Source of the DNA: Rhodocyclaceae bacterium UBA2271
Lineage (GTDB): Bacteria; Pseudomonadota; Gammaproteobacteria; Burkholderiales; Rhodocyclaceae
Direction of reading: 5' to 3'
NCBI GenBank assembly: GCA_002347405.1
Contig: DDXB01000039.1
Coordinates: 1-19,981, forward strand
Length of the DNA: 19,981 bases
Below the pieces are notes generated by a model. It was given only the letters and a program-made list of their open reading frames with translations, had not been told where the DNA came from and did not search any database. A program made the translations under genes and the position numbers. This document shows, in pieces, positions 1-8,247 of this stretch; position 1 is the stretch's first letter, and the number at the start of each line of letters is the position of its first letter.

Positions 1-890
1 CGCGCCCAGGCCGGTCTGAGTTTGACGGTGTTCGGCGCGGCAATGGCGCTCTGCACCTGTTCAAGCAGGCGCGGCTTGTCCACGCCCAGCGTGCCCTTGA
101 GGACCAGCCAGTTCGACGCGTGATCGCTGCGAAACACGGTGCGTTCCAGATCCAGGCCGGACAGGAAGCATTCCATTTCGACGAACAGCTCATGCTGGGA
201 GAGCGGCTCCCAGCCAGGAAACCCGGCGCGCAAACGTTCCTCGCCATTGGGGAAGCTGACCACCAGTGTCGCCAGATATTCAGGCTGTGTGGCGTTGGCG
301 AGGCGGGCGGAATTTTCGGCATGCTGCCGCCAGAGTTCACGGCCGCCCAGGCCATTCAGGATCATCACCGAGCGGGTGATGCCGGCTTCGCCCAGTTTCA
401 GTAACGCGTCCGCCGTGCTGGCAAAGGTTTCGCCTTTGTTGACGTGAGCCAGCACAGCATCGTCGCCGGATTCGGCGCCCACATAGGCGATCTTCAGCCC
501 GGCATCGGCCAGTTCCTTGAGTTCGGCGACGGATTTCTTGCGCAAATTGCGCGGCAGGCAATAGCTGGAGACACGGCGCACGCCGGGCAGATGTTCGCGG
601 ATGGCGGTCAACACAGCCAGCAGACGGCGCGTCGGCAGCACCAGCGCATCGCCATCGGCGAGAAATATCCGCCGGGCCCCCGCCCCGTATAGCTCGCCGC
701 AGCGGCGGATGCTGTCCAGCACCTCGGCCTCGTTGCGCGCCCGGAACTTCTTCTGCGGCGCGGTATACATCTCGCAGAAAGTGCAGTGGTTCCACGAGCA
801 GCCGTCGGTGACGGGCAGGATCAGGGACTCGGCTTCGGAGGGCGGGCGGAACACCGGCTCGACATAGCGGATGAGATGGCTCGGATACAT
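1..890 (-). CDS. Radical SAM domain protein, C-terminus off the window
   Basis: The frame opens with an ATG at 890 (MYPSHLIRYVEP) and runs without a stop to the window edge, giving 296 residues of an incomplete protein. Residues 31-39 read CSWNHCTFC, a CX4CX2C cluster that would ligate a 4Fe-4S cluster and S-adenosylmethionine. A radical SAM barrel follows: a FLADGDAL strand near residue 75, a GAESGDD turn near 135 and a NGLGGRELW segment near 175. Family knowledge: this style of COG1032/Elp3-like protein often has the motif with four rather than three residues between the first two cysteines. No N-terminal B12-binding domain is present. It is divergent from the downstream permease with 98 bp between the starts. 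The substrate cannot be read from the sequence. Confidence 0.88.
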   Translation of the reverse strand, partial: MYPSHLIRYVEPVFRPPSEAESLILPVTDGCSWNHCTFCEMYTAPQKKFRARNEAEVLDSIRRCGELYGAGARRIFLADGDALVLPTRRLLAVLTAIREHLPGVRRVSSYCLPRNLRKKSVAELKELADAGLKIAYVGAESGDDAVLAHVNKGETFASTADALLKLGEAGITRSVMILNGLGGRELWRQHAENSARLANATQPEYLATLVVSFPNGEERLRAGFPGWEPLSQHELFVEMECFLSGLDLERTVFRSDHASNWLVLKGTLGVDKPRLLEQVQSAIAAPNTVKLRPAWA

Positions 891-988
891 GGGATAAGGC
901 GGTTTTCGACAGCCGTCATTATGAATCAACCGGAAACCTTGGTGCTAGCATGAGCGGCGGCGCATAAACCGGCCGCCTTGACCGAATC

Positions 989-2497
989 ATGACTTCCCCT
1001 CTTTCCTCCGCACACCGCATTGCCGCCGTCCTGTTTTTGGGATTCGCCTCCGGTTTGCCACTGGCACTAACCGGTCAGGCCATGCAGGCCTGGCTGACGG
1101 TGGATGGTATCGATATCGCAACCATCGGCTTTCTCGGCCTGGTGGGCATTCCCTACACCTTCAAGTTCCTCTGGGCGCCGCTGATGGACCGCTTCGAACC
1201 GCCCTTCCTCGGGCGGCGCCGGGGCTGGCTGGTACTGACGCAACTGGCGCTGGCGGCGATGCTGTACCTGATGTCAGGCCTGTCACCAGCCACCGGGCCT
1301 CTCACGTTCGCGGCGGCGGCGGTGCTGGTGGCATTCCTGTCCGCGTCGCAGGATGTGGTGGTGGATGCCTACCGCACCGACGTACTGGAAGCACGCGAGC
1401 GCGGCCTGGGCGCCTCGGTGTCGGTATTCGGATATCGCGTTGCCATGATCCTGTCTGGCGGCATCAGCCTGATCTGGGCGGATCAGTGGGGCAGCTGGGG
1501 GCAGGTTTACCGGGTCATGGCGGGGATTTTCGTGGTCGCCGCCGTCGTATCACTGCTGACCCTGCCGCGCGTCAACAGTGCGCTGAAACCACTGGCGTCG
1601 ACGCCCAGCCGCGAGCTGACAGGCTTCTTTGCCATGCTGGCGGGGGTGCTGGCCGGTGCCTTCGGTGCGCGCTGGCTGCTGATCGGTCTGGGACTGGATC
1701 CCCAGGACGCGAACAAATGGATTCAGTTGCTGTTTGTCATGGCCAGCATCGTCGCCGCGCTGCCGCTGGGCTATTGGGCGGCGCGGCGCGCCGGTTTCGA
1801 GACACTGAACCGCTCGCTCGACAGTTTCATGCTGCAACCCGGCGCCATCGCCTTCCTGGTTTTGATCGTGCTGTACAAGCTGGGCGACGCCTTTGCCGGG
1901 GTGCTGACCACCCCGTTCCTGATCAAGGGCATGGCCTTCTCGCAGGCGGAAGTCGGCATCGTCAACAAAATCATCGGCATCTGGCTGACCATCTTCGGCG
2001 CCCTCGTCGCTGGCGCCATCATGCTGCGCATCAGCCTGTACAAGGCCCTGCTCATTTTCGGCATTCTGCAATTGCTGTCGAATTTCGGCTTTTACGTGCT
2101 TGCCGTGCTCGGCAAGGGCGCCTGGGGCGGCTTCACGCTGCAGCCCTTCGATCTCGGCTTTGTCGCCATCACCACGCCGGCTGACATCGACGCCTTGCTG
2201 ATGACGGTGATCGCCTTCGAGAACATCTCCGGCGGCATGGGCACGGCGGCTTTCGTCGCGCTGTTGATGAGTTTGTGCAACCAGCGCTTCTCGGCGACGC
2301 ATTACGCGCTGCTGTCGGCGCTGGCGGCGGTCGGGCGCATCTACGTCAGTCCCCTCTCCGGCGTGCTCTCGGAATCCATCGGCTGGCCGGCCTTCTTCCT
2401 GTTCTCGGTGGCGGCGGCGGTGCCGGGCATCTGGATGGTGTGGCGCATGCGGGAAGCGATTTCCGGCCTGAATGGCACCGGGGCAAAGGCGGCTTGA
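989..2497 (+). CDS. ampG: AmpG-family major facilitator permease (muropeptide importer)
   Basis: This 502-residue multi-spanning inner-membrane protein has the hallmarks of AmpG. They are an N-terminal GFASGLPLALTGQAMQAW segment, IGFLGLVGIPYTFKFLWAP followed by LMDRF, a GRRRGW loop near residue 75, and SASQDVVVDAYRTDVL near residue 120. About 12-14 hydrophobic segments are visible. The C-terminal QRFSATHYALLSA and LSGVLSESIGW stretches are also typical. The family imports anhydromuropeptides from the periplasm for cell-wall recycling. E. coli AmpG has 491 residues, so this is full length. The ATG at 989 begins the conserved part but has no clear Shine-Dalgarno. A lytic transglycosylase that makes such substrates (mltA) lies elsewhere in the window, not in the same operon. 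Other AmpG-like transporters carry different cargo, so substrate is inferred. Confidence 0.9.
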   Translation: MTSPLSSAHRIAAVLFLGFASGLPLALTGQAMQAWLTVDGIDIATIGFLGLVGIPYTFKFLWAPLMDRFEPPFLGRRRGWLVLTQLALAAMLYLMSGLSPATGPLTFAAAAVLVAFLSASQDVVVDAYRTDVLEARERGLGASVSVFGYRVAMILSGGISLIWADQWGSWGQVYRVMAGIFVVAAVVSLLTLPRVNSALKPLASTPSRELTGFFAMLAGVLAGAFGARWLLIGLGLDPQDANKWIQLLFVMASIVAALPLGYWAARRAGFETLNRSLDSFMLQPGAIAFLVLIVLYKLGDAFAGVLTTPFLIKGMAFSQAEVGIVNKIIGIWLTIFGALVAGAIMLRISLYKALLIFGILQLLSNFGFYVLAVLGKGAWGGFTLQPFDLGFVAITTPADIDALLMTVIAFENISGGMGTAAFVALLMSLCNQRFSATHYALLSALAAVGRIYVSPLSGVLSESIGWPAFFLFSVAAAVPGIWMVWRMREAISGLNGTGAKAA

Positions 2498-2705
2498 TCT
2501 TTGCTCCGCACCGGGGCCGGACCACTTTGCGGGTTCACCGCCAACGCTTGGGCACGCCGCCTGACCCCGCTTCCCGCCTCACTTCTTGATCCAACGGCGA
2601 AGGAACTGCGACAAAGCCATATTTTGATGCCGGATCATGCAACTTTTCCGTGTTTGTGTCGTTAGTCTGTATATGTCACTTCGATCTGGCGGGGGAGACT
2701 TCAAC

Positions 2706-2930
2706 ATGGTGATCATTATGGAAACGGGCACGGGCAAGTACCTTGAGCAGGACGCAGCGACAGTAGCGGAATTCGACAAGTACGGCGATGAAGTTCTCAA
2801 CGCCGGCTGGCTGCCGCGGATCGAGACGCAACTGGAGACACGCACGCATTCCGCCAGATCCCCATCGGTTGCGGCCGCCACGCTCGACGCTGACGAGTTT
2901 CTCCGCGCCCTGTACCGCAATCAGGAATAG
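2706..2930 (+). CDS. Small protein of unknown function (74 aa)
   Basis: I do not recognise this protein. The ATG at 2706 (MVIIMETGTGKYLEQDA) is preceded by GGGGGAG at a good ribosome-binding distance, so it is preferred over an ATG at 2637 that has no such site. The product is soluble and acidic at first (AATVAEFDKYGDEVLNAGWLPRIE), with no cysteines or membrane segment, and ends ADEFLRALYRNQE. It ends 8 bp before the stop codon of the convergent corC. The well-placed ribosome-binding site is the main support for it being a gene. An antisense frame over the same region is judged a shadow. Confidence 0.6.
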   Translation: MVIIMETGTGKYLEQDAATVAEFDKYGDEVLNAGWLPRIETQLETRTHSARSPSVAAATLDADEFLRALYRNQE

Positions 2931-2938
2931 CCAGGGGC

Positions 2939-3787
2939 TTAGGCTTTATCCTTGGCCAGTGTCTGGCTGCGTTGCGGATCGAGCAGCAGGGTGTGGACGC
3001 GCCGGCTGTCGGCACGCAACACCTGCAGGTGCAGTCCATCGACCACCACGACCTCATTGCGCTTGGGCAGCCGGCCGAGCTGGTGGATCACCAGGCCACC
3101 GACGGTGTCGTAATCCTCGTCGGAAAAATTCGTGCCGAAAGCGCTGTTGAAATCCTCGATTTCAGTGGCGGCTTTGACGCGGTAATGGCCCGCGTTGTCG
3201 AGCACGATGTTGCCGGCGGCCTCGTCGAAATCGTATTCGTCCTCGATGTCACCGACTATCTGTTCCAGCACGTCCTCGATGGTGACGAGACCGGCGACAC
3301 CACCGTATTCGTCAACCACAATGGCCATGTGATTGTGCGAAGCGCGAAACTCGCGCAACAGCACGTTCAAGCGCTTCGATTCGGGGATGAAAACCGCCGG
3401 ACGCAGGCTGTCGCGCAAATCAAACTCCTTGCCGGCAAAGTGGCGCAGCAGGTCTTTCGCCAGCAGGATGCCGATCACGTCGTCCCGACTTTCCCCAAAT
3501 GCCGGGAAGCGCGAGTGCGCGGTCTCAAGCACGAAATCCACCAGTCTTTCCGGGGGTTCGGCAACCGAGATGACATCCATCTGGGCACGCGGCACCATGA
3601 TGTCACGTACCTGCATTTCGGAAACGGCCAGCGCGCCCTCGATGATCGAGAGGGCGTCGCCATCCATCAGGTTGCGTTCGTGGGCGCTGCGCAGCAGTTG
3701 CAGCAGTTGTTCGCGGTCTTCCGGCTCCCTCAGTAATAGCGATGAGAGCCGTTCAAGCAGTGTCGGTCGACTAGGGGTTGGGTCCAT
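2939..3787 (-). CDS. corC: CorC/HlyC-type CBS-domain protein (YbeX)
   Basis: This 282-residue cytoplasmic protein has two CBS domains, at roughly residues 60-115 (starting VRDIMVPRAQMDVI) and 125-182 (ending IEDVLEQIVGDIEDEYD). The C-terminal CorC_HlyC domain follows at about 195-272 (DYDTVGGLVIHQLGRLPKRN). It lacks the N-terminal DUF21 membrane domain, so it is the short YbeX form (E. coli 292 aa). The family is linked to Mg2+/Co2+ efflux, and YbeX has been tied to ribosome maturation along with YbeY. It is the last gene of phoH-ybeY-corC and starts only 3 nt after the ybeY stop, so co-translation is likely. Confidence 0.95.
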   Translation of the reverse strand: MDPTPSRPTLLERLSSLLLREPEDREQLLQLLRSAHERNLMDGDALSIIEGALAVSEMQVRDIMVPRAQMDVISVAEPPERLVDFVLETAHSRFPAFGESRDDVIGILLAKDLLRHFAGKEFDLRDSLRPAVFIPESKRLNVLLREFRASHNHMAIVVDEYGGVAGLVTIEDVLEQIVGDIEDEYDFDEAAGNIVLDNAGHYRVKAATEIEDFNSAFGTNFSDEDYDTVGGLVIHQLGRLPKRNEVVVVDGLHLQVLRADSRRVHTLLLDPQRSQTLAKDKA

Positions 3788-3790
3788 AAA

Positions 3791-4249
3791 TCAGCGGTAA
3801 GGATCGGGGATGTCGAACCGCGCCAGCACTTTCCGCTCGCGCGCCTCCATGCGAACGGCGTCTCGCTTGCCGGTCTCATGGTCGTATCCCTGTAAGTGGA
3901 GCATACCATGCACAACCAGATGCGCCAGGTGCGCCATTAATGGCTTGCCCTGTTCCGCTGCCTCGCGCAGCACGACAGGCAGGCAGATCACCAGATCGCC
4001 GCTGACCAGCGGTGTGCTGGCATAGACAAACGACAGCACGTTGGTCGCATAATCCTTGCCACGGTAGCTGCGATTCAGCGCCCGGCCTTCGTCAATATCG
4101 ACAAACCGCACGGTTGCCTGCACGGGCTGCTCTTGTGCGGCGCGCACCCAGCGGCGCAACTGCGCGCGGCTGGGCAGTTGTGCATCTTTGCATGCGTATT
4201 GCACGGACAGTGAAAGCTTAAGCCCGGCAGAACCCCTAGCTGCGGTCAA
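3791..4249 (-). CDS. ybeY: Endoribonuclease YbeY, probable TTG start
   Basis: YbeY is a metal-dependent endoribonuclease used in 16S rRNA 3'-end maturation and ribosome quality control. The signature HGMLHLQGYDH (residues 114-124) supplies the three zinc-binding histidines, and NRSYRGKDYATNVLSF at about 59-74 is also typical. No ATG precedes the conserved beginning: where homologues usually start (MKLSLSVQYA-like), the codon here is CTT. The best in-frame start is a TTG at 4249, with GGAG six bases upstream, giving 152 residues (E. coli 155) and a 14-nt overlap with the end of phoH. A GTG at 4204 is the alternative and would trim the first strand. The gene body is certain and the start is not. 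Confidence 0.93.
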   Translation of the reverse strand: MTAARGSAGLKLSLSVQYACKDAQLPSRAQLRRWVRAAQEQPVQATVRFVDIDEGRALNRSYRGKDYATNVLSFVYASTPLVSGDLVICLPVVLREAAEQGKPLMAHLAHLVVHGMLHLQGYDHETGKRDAVRMEARERKVLARFDIPDPYR

Positions 4250-5228
4250 CAGCTGCTCCACGGGCGTTCGCCTTCTCTGCAACTTCCCTTTCATACGCCG
4301 CGACGATGCGCGCCACCAGTGGATGGCGCACCACGTCGCCGGCGTCGAAATCGGTGAAGGCCAGCCCGCGCACATCGGAGAGGATGCGCCGCGCCTCGAT
4401 CAGGCCGGACCGGATTATTCCATGAGGACCCTTGGGTAGGTCCATCTGCGTGATGTCGCCGGTAATCACCGCCTTGGCACCGATGCCGATGCGGGTCAGG
4501 AACATCTTCATCTGCTCGGGCGTGGTGTTCTGTGCCTCGTCGAGAATGATGAAAGCATGATTCAGCGTGCGCCCGCGCATGTAGGCGAGCGGGGCGACCT
4601 CGATGCTGCCCTGTTCGAACAGGCGCGTCACCTGATCGAAGCCCATCAGGTCATAGAGCGCGTCGTAGAGCGGTCGCAGGTAAGGATCAACCTTCTGCGT
4701 CAGGTCGCCGGGCAGAAAACCCAGCCGCTCGCCGGCCTCCACGGCAGGTCGCGTCAGCACGATGCGTTGGACATGATCGCGCTCGTAGGCATCGACGGCG
4801 GCGGCAACGGCAAGGTAAGTCTTGCCGGTTCCGGCCGGGCCGATGCCGAAGGTGATGTCGTGCTCCTGAATCTGACGCAGATATTGCACCTGATGCGGCG
4901 TGCGGCCATGCAAGTCGGCTTTGCGCGTCAGCAGGCCGGCGGCGGGTTGCGCCATTCGCTTGTTGTTTCTCAGCTCGATCAGGCCGAGCTGAATGTCATC
5001 GACGGACAAGGGCACGATCGCCAGCGCGTAAAAGTGCTGCAACGCCGCAGCCGCGAGCCGCGCTTGCGCCAAAGCGCCGTCAATGCGGCAATGTTCGCCG
5101 CGGCGCGAAATCATCACGTCGCAGGCCATCTCGATCTGGCGCAGATTTTCGTCGAGCGCGCCGCACAGGTTCGCCAGTCGGGCATTGTCGAGCGGTTCGA
5201 GGACGGCCGTGAGACTTTTGTTTTTCAA
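4236..5228 (-). CDS. phoH: PhoH-family ATPase (YbeZ)
   Basis: This is a P-loop NTPase with Walker A GPAGTGKT (residues 130-137), Walker B IILDEAQN (227-234), and the PhoH block TPEQMKMFLTRIG followed by VITGDITQMDLP. The N-terminal region with EPLDNARLANLCGALDENLR is the usual start of betaproteobacterial PhoH. YbeZ works with YbeY in RNA metabolism. The first family-like residues follow a TTG at 5228 (LKNKSLTAVLEPLDN), giving 330 residues. The frame stays open upstream to 5291, but those residues are encoded by a dispersed repeat and are probably not native. An in-frame GTG at 5252 is another possible start. It overlaps ybeY by 14 nt. Confidence 0.93.
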   Translation of the reverse strand: MKNKSLTAVLEPLDNARLANLCGALDENLRQIEMACDVMISRRGEHCRIDGALAQARLAAAALQHFYALAIVPLSVDDIQLGLIELRNNKRMAQPAAGLLTRKADLHGRTPHQVQYLRQIQEHDITFGIGPAGTGKTYLAVAAAVDAYERDHVQRIVLTRPAVEAGERLGFLPGDLTQKVDPYLRPLYDALYDLMGFDQVTRLFEQGSIEVAPLAYMRGRTLNHAFIILDEAQNTTPEQMKMFLTRIGIGAKAVITGDITQMDLPKGPHGIIRSGLIEARRILSDVRGLAFTDFDAGDVVRHPLVARIVAAYEREVAEKANARGAAVDRS

Positions 5229-5244
5229 CCTAAAAACCTCGGTT

Positions 5245-5378
5245 CGCGCCACAGAGAGCACAGAGGACACGGAGAAACGGCGCAAGCACACAAAATTCAG
5301 GCGCAGCCAACGGGCGACATTCCCTTATTTCGTAACGCCTGGTTTTTCCTCCGTGATCACCGTGTCCTCCGTGGTGAA
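5245..5378. repeat. Dispersed inverted repeat upstream of phoH
   Basis: The left arm contains CCACAGAGAGCACAGAGGAC followed by ACGGAGAAA (5249-5277). The right arm, on the opposite strand, contains CACGGAGGACACGGTGATC followed by ACGGAGGAAA (about 5346-5374). They form an imperfect inverted repeat separated by about 70 bases. Similar CACAGAGGACACGGAG-type repeats are scattered through many bacterial genomes (general knowledge, not checked here). It separates phoH from the unknown gene at 5441-5785, and its left arm abuts the phoH start, so it may have displaced the original leader. Confidence 0.65.
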
Positions 5379-5440
5379 CTGCTTTTTCCAGGTTCAAGTC
5401 GACTGCTCCTCGTTACCTGTGCGCCGGACCCGTCATGAGG

Positions 5441-5785
5441 TCAGCGGTTTTCCGGCAGGCGCGCTTCGGCAGAGGAAAGAATCCAGACGCGGTGCACCGC
5501 TCCGGCAAAGTCCAGCTGATAGCGGACGCGCACGGATGTTTGCACCATGTTCGGGAAAATAATCATGTTGAGCTCGTTGCGAATCTGCGCCCCCGGGGAC
5601 AGCAGGTAGGTCTTCCCGTCAATGGTCACCTGCCCCTGCAAAACCGGCTGCATGACGCCAGTTTTAGACCCGTCCGGCAGAATGCGCACGATCCCCGTCG
5701 CCGGCTCCTCAGGGGCGGGAGTCAACAAGCCCTGAGCGGCAGTACTGATGACGGAACCAACGATGGCGGCGGTAATGGGATCCAT
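5441..5785 (-). CDS. Unknown protein with hydrophobic N-terminus (114 aa)
   Basis: I do not recognise this protein. The ATG at 5785 gives MDPITAAIVGSVISTAAQGL, a hydrophobic, small-residue-rich segment without a classical charged signal start. A proline/glutamate linker follows, then a beta-rich part (VRILPDGSKTGVMQP, GQVTIDGKTYLLSPGAQIRN). It could be membrane-tethered or exported. A TTG at 5818 would add 11 residues. It is divergent from the UbiH-type gene, with 95 bp between starts, and its 3' end borders the dispersed repeat upstream of phoH. Amino-acid composition and periodicity look like a real gene. Confidence 0.7.
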   Translation of the reverse strand: MDPITAAIVGSVISTAAQGLLTPAPEEPATGIVRILPDGSKTGVMQPVLQGQVTIDGKTYLLSPGAQIRNELNMIIFPNMVQTSVRVRYQLDFAGAVHRVWILSSAEARLPENR

Positions 5786-5880
5786 GGCAAGTTGAATGAT
5801 AGTCCGATTTTCCGGCAAAACGGTAAAAGTGATGCATCCGCGAACTTGTCAAGACAGCTGGCGAACGCGACAATGCGGGC

Positions 5881-7044
5881 ATGGATCACGATCTCATCAT
5901 TGTTGGCGGCGGCCTGGCCGGCTTATCGCTGGCGGTGGCGCTGCGCCGCAGCCGGCTGCGGGTGGCGGTGGTCGAGGCGCGTGCGCCCGCCCCCCTGCAT
6001 CCACCGGGAGGTTGGGATGCGCGCATCTACGCGATCAGCCCGGCCAATGCCCGATTTCTCGACAGCATCGGCATCTGGCAACACCTCGACTTCAACCGCA
6101 TTGCACCGGTGCGCAGGATGTCGGTGCATGGCGATGGCGGTGGCGCACTGGAATTTTCCGCCTATGCCATCGGAATTAGCGAACTGGCCTGGATCGTCGA
6201 GGGCGCCATGCTGCATCGCGAGTTGTGGGAAACCGCCAAACGCCAGGGCAACATCGACCTGATCTGCCCGGCATCCCCTGCCCGACTCGAAATCAGGGGT
6301 CAGGCGGCGGTACTGGAACTGGCCGATCGGCGCAGCCTGACGGCAAAACTGGTGGTTGCCGCGGATGGCGCCGACTCATGGACGCGCACTGCGGCAGGCA
6401 TTGCCGTCGACTTCGCACCCTACGAACAGATGGGCGTGGTCGCCAATTTCCGCACCGGCCGGCCACACCACGGCACGGCCTGGCAGTGGTTTCGTGCCGA
6501 CGGCGTGCTGGCCTACTTGCCGTTGCCTGGCGACATGATGTCGATGGTCTGGTCGACGCCGGCACTGCACGCCGAGGAGTTGCTGACGCTCGACAGCGAA
6601 GCCTTTTGTGCACGGGTAGCCGCTGCCACCAACGCTCAACTCGGCGCACTCGAGCCAGTCACCCGGCCGGCCGGCTTTCCCCTGCGCCTGATGCGCGCAC
6701 CGCGCACCGTTCTACACCGCCTGGCGTTGATTGGCGATGCCGCCCACACCATTCACCCGCTCTCGGGACACGGCATCAATCTCGGTTTTCAGGATGCCCG
6801 AAGCCTCGCCAACATATTGTCCGGCTGCCCGGAACACATCGATTGCGGGAATCTCCAGTGGCTGCGGCAACACGAGCGCGCCCGGCGTGAGGAAGTGGTC
6901 GCGTTACAATCCGTTACCCATGGCCTGCAGCGGTTGTTTGGCGTACAGCAAGCGCCCATTGCGGCTCTACGCAACTTTGGACTGAACTTCGTCGATCGTT
7001 TGCCGGTCATAAAGGACGCTCTGGTGCGCTACGCCATGGGCTGA
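5881..7044 (+). CDS. UbiH/UbiF/COQ6-family FAD-dependent hydroxylase
   Basis: This 387-residue flavoprotein monooxygenase has the three class A signatures: the dinucleotide-binding GGGLAGL at residues 9-15, a VVAADGADSW DG motif near 159-167, and ALIGDAAHTIHPLSGHGINL at 282-301 for the flavin ribityl chain. The DAARAY-like position reads WDARIYAISPANARFL, as in UbiH/VisC proteins. These enzymes hydroxylate the ubiquinone ring in the inner membrane. Which ring position is used (UbiH, UbiF, UbiI, UbiL or UbiM) cannot be decided by eye, so no symbol is given. It is followed 45 bp later by dsbC on the same strand, a pairing common in betaproteobacteria. Confidence 0.9.
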   Translation: MDHDLIIVGGGLAGLSLAVALRRSRLRVAVVEARAPAPLHPPGGWDARIYAISPANARFLDSIGIWQHLDFNRIAPVRRMSVHGDGGGALEFSAYAIGISELAWIVEGAMLHRELWETAKRQGNIDLICPASPARLEIRGQAAVLELADRRSLTAKLVVAADGADSWTRTAAGIAVDFAPYEQMGVVANFRTGRPHHGTAWQWFRADGVLAYLPLPGDMMSMVWSTPALHAEELLTLDSEAFCARVAAATNAQLGALEPVTRPAGFPLRLMRAPRTVLHRLALIGDAAHTIHPLSGHGINLGFQDARSLANILSGCPEHIDCGNLQWLRQHERARREEVVALQSVTHGLQRLFGVQQAPIAALRNFGLNFVDRLPVIKDALVRYAMG

Positions 7045-7089
7045 ACGTACCAGCTTATACTTTTGCCCGAACCCTCTTCCGGAGTCTTC

Positions 7090-7815
7090 ATGAAACTCAA
7101 TTTCCGATTTGCCCTCTGCAGCGGCCTTGCCGCACTTTTTTTGTCCCAGGCCGCATTCGCCAATGAGGCGCAGGTCAAGAAGGGGGTTGAGGCCTGGTTG
7201 GGCAGCAACGGCCCCAAGGTTGAATCCGTGCGCAAGACCGGCGCACTGGGGCTTTACGAGGTGATTGTCGATGGCGAACTGGTCTACACCGACGAAAAAA
7301 TCACGCATATCATTCTCGGCCAGATTATTGAAACCAAGTCGCGCAAAAACCTCACCGAAGAGCGCAAGCAAAAGCTTTCACAGATCAAGTTTTCCGATCT
7401 GCCGCTCGACATGGCCGTCAAACAGGTGAAAGGCAACGGCAAGCGCCTGCTGGCGACCTTCGAGGATCCCAATTGCTCCTACTGCAAGAAGCTGGCGCAG
7501 GAACTGCAGGGCGTAAATGACGTCACGATCTACACCTTCCTCTACCCGATCCTGTCACCTGATTCAACCGAAAAGGCCAAGAACATCTGGTGCGCCAGCG
7601 ACCGCGTCAAGGCCTGGAACGAATTCATGGTCAACAACCAGGCACCCGCCAGCAAGAATTGCAATCATCCGACCGAGAAAGTTGTCGCCCTGGGCCGCAA
7701 GCTGAACATCAACGGCACACCAACCATGTTCTTTGCCGACGGCAGCCGCATACCGGGTTACATGCCGATGGCGATGCTGGAAAAGGCGCTCGACAAGGGT
7801 AGTGCAAATAAGTAG
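7090..7815 (+). CDS. dsbC: Thiol:disulfide interchange protein DsbC
   Basis: DsbC is a periplasmic disulfide isomerase. The ATG at 7090 is chosen because GGAG lies five bases upstream and it opens a signal peptide (MKLNFRFALCSGLAALFL), with likely cleavage after AFA near residue 24. The mature protein has an N-terminal dimerisation domain (residues 25-85) and a thioredoxin fold with active site CSYC at 129-132. A second cysteine pair (C168, C191) and the cis-proline in NGTPTMFF (P211) are also present. The total of 241 aa is close to E. coli DsbC (236). A GC-rich hairpin lies 17 bases past the stop codon. Confidence 0.95.
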   Translation: MKLNFRFALCSGLAALFLSQAAFANEAQVKKGVEAWLGSNGPKVESVRKTGALGLYEVIVDGELVYTDEKITHIILGQIIETKSRKNLTEERKQKLSQIKFSDLPLDMAVKQVKGNGKRLLATFEDPNCSYCKKLAQELQGVNDVTIYTFLYPILSPDSTEKAKNIWCASDRVKAWNEFMVNNQAPASKNCNHPTEKVVALGRKLNINGTPTMFFADGSRIPGYMPMAMLEKALDKGSANK

Positions 7816-7831
7816 AGCCCGCCCCTCCCAT

Positions 7832-7849
7832 CCTCCCCTCGCGGGGAGG
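7832..7849 (+). terminator. GC hairpin after dsbC
   Basis: CCTCCCC (7832-7838), a TCGC loop, and GGGGAGG (7843-7849) form a perfect 7-bp stem 17 bases after the dsbC stop. There is no following T tract, so it may slow RNA polymerase or protect the mRNA end, or may simply be the terminus of the repeat element. Confidence 0.4.
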
Positions 7850-7903
7850 TGACTGTTGACTCGCTGCGCTCGTGTATTACGGGGAGCGCTGAACGGTCAA
7901 GGT

Positions 7904-8086
7904 GCGGATTGCGCCTGGCGGCGCGTGTCGTCCCGGCTTGGGACGGCCCGGCGCCGGGACTGTAGCGGAGCAGTGTGGCGTACCGAAAGTCGGCGCTGGC
8001 GAGACGGCGTCAAACCCACCCCACCAGCAGCCTTGCCGCCGGGCCGCCCCAAGGCAAGGCGGCACGCGCCGCCAGGCGCAATCCGC
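7904..8086. repeat. Long inverted repeat with ~52-bp arms
   Basis: The arm at 7904-7955 begins GCGGATTGCGCCTGGCGGCG. The reverse complement of 8035-8086 begins identically, with 24 bases matching before the first difference. By hand alignment about 45 of 52 positions match. The 79-base loop holds the module at 7986-8011 that also ends the elements in mltA and birA. The left arm ends with the 22-bp word shared by those genes. Confidence 0.8.
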
Positions 8087-8226
8087 TCCCAAGCATGGAT
8101 GGGGGCTCCCCAAAACAGACGAGCGCAGCGACAAAAAGCGACACAGTCGCGCCGTTGCGGCGAAGGCTAATGTCGGCGCAGCCGACGTTAAGCCGCATAG
8201 CGGCGGCCGGAGGCAAAAATCAGTCA

Positions 8227-8247
8227 CCCCCTTCCCGTGGAAGGGGG
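8227..8247 (-). terminator. GC hairpin after the diguanylate cyclase gene
   Basis: CCCCCTTCC (8227-8235), a CGT loop, and GGAAGGGGG (8239-8247) form a perfect 9-bp stem 14 bases beyond the stop codon of the minus-strand gene. There is no T run, so intrinsic termination is uncertain. It also forms one terminus of the composite repeat. Confidence 0.4.

Noticed and set aside
1550..2302. Minus-strand frame antisense to the permease
   Set aside because: It is rich in Gln/His/Asp, as expected for a shadow of a membrane protein, with no motifs.
2637..2705. Longer start for the small protein at 2706
   Set aside because: The ATG at 2637 lacks a ribosome-binding site, whereas 2706 has GGGGGAG at good spacing.
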